Shown here: positions 6,075-7,772 of the stretch, piece after piece | Layout of the letters: every line of letters starts with the position of its first letter | Numbering within the stretch: position 1 is the first letter of the stretch | Made by a program: the position numbers and the translations under genes | NCBI GenBank assembly: GCA_031270425.1 | Contig: JAISXQ010000127.1 | Coordinates: 1-7,772, forward strand | Direction: 5' to 3' | DNA length: 7,772 bases | Origin: Prevotellaceae bacterium | GTDB lineage: Bacteria; Bacteroidota; Bacteroidia; Bacteroidales; Paludibacteraceae | Notes under the pieces: generated by a model | The model's database searches: none | What the model was told of the DNA's origin: nothing | Seen by the model: the letters and a program-made list of their open reading frames with translations, nothing else

Positions 6075-7472
6075 ATGAAAAAAATATTTTTTCTTCCGGT
6101 TATTTTATGTTCCATATTGCTGAACGCGCAAACGCCCGCTTTTCCGGGCGCTTACGGCGGAGGCATGTTCACTTCGGGAGGACGCGGAGGAAAGGCGCTT
6201 TATGTAACTTCGCTTGCCGACGATGGGTCGGAAGGAACGCTCCGCTGGGCGCTTTATCAGGATTATCCCCGCACGGTGCTTTTTAAAGTTTCGGGAACCA
6301 TATCCTTAACCCGTAAAATTTCGATCAAAAACGGCAACCTCACCATTGCCGGACAGTCGGCGCCCGGCGACGGCGTTTGCATAAAAGACCACGAAGTAAG
6401 CATCAATGCCGGAAACGTCATTGTCCGTTACCTGCGTTTTCGATTGGGAAACGCCGATTTAAGCAACGAAAGCGACGCATTAAGCGCTCGGAAAGTCGAA
6501 AATGTTATTATTGATCATTGTTCCATAAGTTGGAGTATCGATGAAGTAGCCTCGTTTTACGACAACAAAGATTTCACCCTGCAATGGTGCATCATTTCCG
6601 AATCCTTGAACAATGCCGGGCACGAAAAAGGCGCACACGGCTACGGCGGCATCTGGGGCGGCAAAAACGCGAGTTTCCATCACAATTTGATAGCGCACCA
6701 TTTAAGCCGGACGCCGCGGTTTAACGGATGGAAGCGTTCGGGTTTGGAATACGCCGCGACTTTCGATGAAGAATGTGTCGATTTCCGCAACAACGTGGTT
6801 TTCAATTGGGGCGACAACGCTTCGTATGGCGGCGAAAGCGCGGGAAAGTACAATATCGTAGCCAATTATTACAAACCGGGGCAGGGAACGAAAGAATCCA
6901 AAAGAGATATTATAACTCAAATTGATATGGACAAAAATCCTGAAAAAGTCCCGCCCGGACACGGAAAGTACTACATTGCAGACAATTTTCTCTACGGAAT
7001 CCCAAAAGGGAAGGACTGGAAATATGTGCGTTTTGCACAGGGTGTGAAGAAAAAAGACGCTATGATTCAAATCCCTTACGAAACAACGCCCATATTGCAA
7101 CATTCGGCAGAAGAAGCATTTAAATGGGTTTTAGCCTATTCAGGAGCCTCGCTGTACCGCGATGAAATCGACCTTCGCATTGCGCAGGAAGCGATGTCGG
7201 GACGTGTGCGTTACAAAGGTTCCGTAAGCAATCGTCCGGGAATAATCGACACGCCCGGCGACGCAGGCGGTTATCCGGTTTATTATGCCGAAGATCCTCC
7301 TGCCGATAGCGATAACGACGGAATCCCCGACGGATGGTTGAATGAAAACTACCCCGGAAAAACATCCTTGGATAAAAACGAAGCCGGTTATACTTTTCTC
7401 GAAGTTTATTTGAACAGTTTAGTACAAAACATCACGGACAATCAATATACAGGGGCACTAATAAGCCGTTAA
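6075..7472 (+). CDS. PL1-family pectate lyase, secreted form (copy B)
   Basis: The 465-residue enzyme is a paralogue of the lyase at 2780-4216 and should catalyse the same calcium-dependent beta-elimination on pectate. ATG 6075 is chosen over the upstream in-frame TTG at 6048, which lies in repeats, because it begins a good Sec signal peptide with a likely cut in the LLNAQTPA region. No lipobox is present, so it is periplasmic or exported and not lipid-anchored. Motifs are FPGAYG (23-28; the usual acidic residue is replaced by Tyr27), GQSAPGDGVCIK (93-104), IDHCSISWSIDE (146-157), HGYGGIWGGK (188-197), SRTPRF (211-216) with the expected catalytic arginine, DSDNDGIPDGW (411-421, calcium-loop-like) and LEVYLNSLV (442-450). 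It differs from copy A mainly in the N-terminus, the 217-235 loop and the 273-330 region. It is separated from the GH28 gene by the repeat region, so it may have its own promoter or RNA-processing point. Confidence 0.95.
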   Translation: MKKIFFLPVILCSILLNAQTPAFPGAYGGGMFTSGGRGGKALYVTSLADDGSEGTLRWALYQDYPRTVLFKVSGTISLTRKISIKNGNLTIAGQSAPGDGVCIKDHEVSINAGNVIVRYLRFRLGNADLSNESDALSARKVENVIIDHCSISWSIDEVASFYDNKDFTLQWCIISESLNNAGHEKGAHGYGGIWGGKNASFHHNLIAHHLSRTPRFNGWKRSGLEYAATFDEECVDFRNNVVFNWGDNASYGGESAGKYNIVANYYKPGQGTKESKRDIITQIDMDKNPEKVPPGHGKYYIADNFLYGIPKGKDWKYVRFAQGVKKKDAMIQIPYETTPILQHSAEEAFKWVLAYSGASLYRDEIDLRIAQEAMSGRVRYKGSVSNRPGIIDTPGDAGGYPVYYAEDPPADSDNDGIPDGWLNENYPGKTSLDKNEAGYTFLEVYLNSLVQNITDNQYTGALISR

Positions 7473-7482
7473 TGGAAATATG

Positions 7483-7535
7483 GTCAAAAAATACACGTTA
7501 TTAGTCAAAAATACCCCCCGAAGAATAAGAAATAC
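7483..7535 (+). promoter_or_regulatory. Candidate operator: direct repeats GTCAAAAA(A)TAC phased at 21 bases
   Basis: GTCAAAAAATAC lies at 7483-7494 and GTCAAAAATAC at 7504-7514, with starts exactly 21 bases apart. A weaker third copy (ATAAGAAATAC, 8 of 11 matches) begins another 21 bases on, at 7525. Direct half-sites spaced by two helical turns are the pattern bound by AraC-type DNA-binding domains, which are also the output domain of hybrid two-component regulators controlling many Bacteroidota PULs. The site lies just upstream of a TAnnTTTG element and the gene at 7598. The repeats are directly visible; the identity of any binding protein is inference. Confidence 0.5.
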
Positions 7536-7539
7536 AAAC

Positions 7540-7547
7540 TACTTTTG
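7540..7547 (+). promoter_or_regulatory. Candidate Bacteroidota -7 promoter element (TAnnTTTG)
   Basis: TACTTTTG fits the Bacteroidota -7 consensus exactly and sits 50 bases before ATG 7598, giving a plausible A/T-rich leader of about 45 bases. No TTTG-type -33 box occurs at the expected distance (that stretch is a C-run and an A-rich tract), which would suit an activator-dependent promoter using the adjacent direct repeats. The match is short and could be chance. Confidence 0.4.
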
Positions 7548-7597
7548 AGACATAAAAACAAAAATAAATTTTACTAATCAATTAAATTTTAAAAATC

Positions 7598-7772
7598 ATG
7601 AAAAAGAACTTACTTATTGCAATTTTGTTTTGTGCTGCGATTGGATTGAATGCACAAACTTATGAACTTTCCGTATCCGATTTTGCTGATTTTAATTCAA
7701 AATGGACTGTTACCGGAGATGATGAAAATTCTACTGCCGACGAAGGCTCTAACCCTTTTAAAAACGTCAATA
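7598..7772 (+). CDS. Secreted protein of unknown function, N-terminal fragment (runs off window)
   Basis: From ATG 7598 the frame is open to the window end, giving 58 codons. The first 20 residues are a clear Sec signal: MKKN, a hydrophobic core, then GLNAQ with probable cleavage near Ala19/Gln20, the same NAQ ending as the second lyase. No lipobox is seen, so it is not predicted to be lipid-anchored. The mature start (TYELSVSDFADFNSKWTVTG, then an acidic Ser/Thr/Asp/Glu-rich stretch) does not let me name a family. It is not the start of a recognisable SusC, SusD or PL1 protein. It follows the lyase by 125 bases with its own candidate operator and -7 element, so it likely begins a new transcription unit of the same locus. 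It could be a surface glycan-binding protein or another pectin-active enzyme; both are guesses from position. Confidence 0.8.
   Translation, partial: MKKNLLIAILFCAAIGLNAQTYELSVSDFADFNSKWTVTGDDENSTADEGSNPFKNVN

Noticed and set aside
5823..6115. Minus-strand open frames across the repeat region with repeated YLRFAV/ALRRYL and TLLTLL segments
   Set aside because: The apparent peptides are simple translations of the 9- and 17-base tandem repeats in different frames, with no independent coding evidence.
7514..7519. C6 tract as a phase-variation site
   Set aside because: A run of six is too short to support a slippage claim, and it follows directly on the more informative direct repeat.
7565..7591. 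TAAATTTTA repeated at 7565-7573 and 7583-7591 in the leader of the 3' gene
   Set aside because: The leader is extremely A/T-rich, so short A/T repeats are expected by chance; no further support for a regulatory role.

Overview
The window is a slice of a polysaccharide utilisation locus (PUL) from a member of the Bacteroidota, probably Bacteroidales-like. The evidence is a SusC/SusD pair followed in the same direction by carbohydrate-active enzymes with Bacteroidota-style lipoprotein or Sec signal peptides, A/T-rich leaders without a clear Shine-Dalgarno sequence, and a TAnnTTTG-type promoter element. All genes lie on the + strand. The predicted substrate is homogalacturonan (pectin/pectate), because three enzymes belong to pectin-active families: two PL1 pectate lyases and one GH28 polygalacturonase.

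Layout: 3-779 is the C-terminal part of a SusC-like TonB-dependent transporter; 801-2774 is a SusD-like glycan-binding lipoprotein; 2780-4216 is a PL1 pectate lyase (probable lipoprotein); 4226-5851 is a GH28 glycosidase (probable lipoprotein). These four are packed with gaps of 21, 5 and 9 bases and look like one operon. A 223-base gap (5852-6074) follows, filled with several families of short tandem repeats, the most striking carrying six copies of GCGAAGC. Then come a second PL1 pectate lyase with an ordinary Sec signal (6075-7472), a 125-base regulatory-looking gap with direct repeats 21 bases apart, and the first 58 codons of an unrecognised secreted protein (7598 to the window end).

Proposed working model (inference from family knowledge): SusD and SusC capture and import oligogalacturonides; the lipoprotein lyase and GH28 enzyme act at the outer membrane, and the second lyase acts in the periplasm or outside the cell. 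Not visible in the window: the PUL regulator, the 5' part of susC, SusE/F-like proteins, pectin methylesterase (CE8), unsaturated galacturonyl hydrolase (GH105/GH88) and the cytoplasmic uronate pathway.

The enzymes themselves are of known type. The least ordinary parts are the repeat-filled gap at 5857-6061, the 21-base-phased direct repeats at 7483-7535, a 12-base tandem duplication inside the GH28 signal peptide, and the unidentified gene at the 3' edge.
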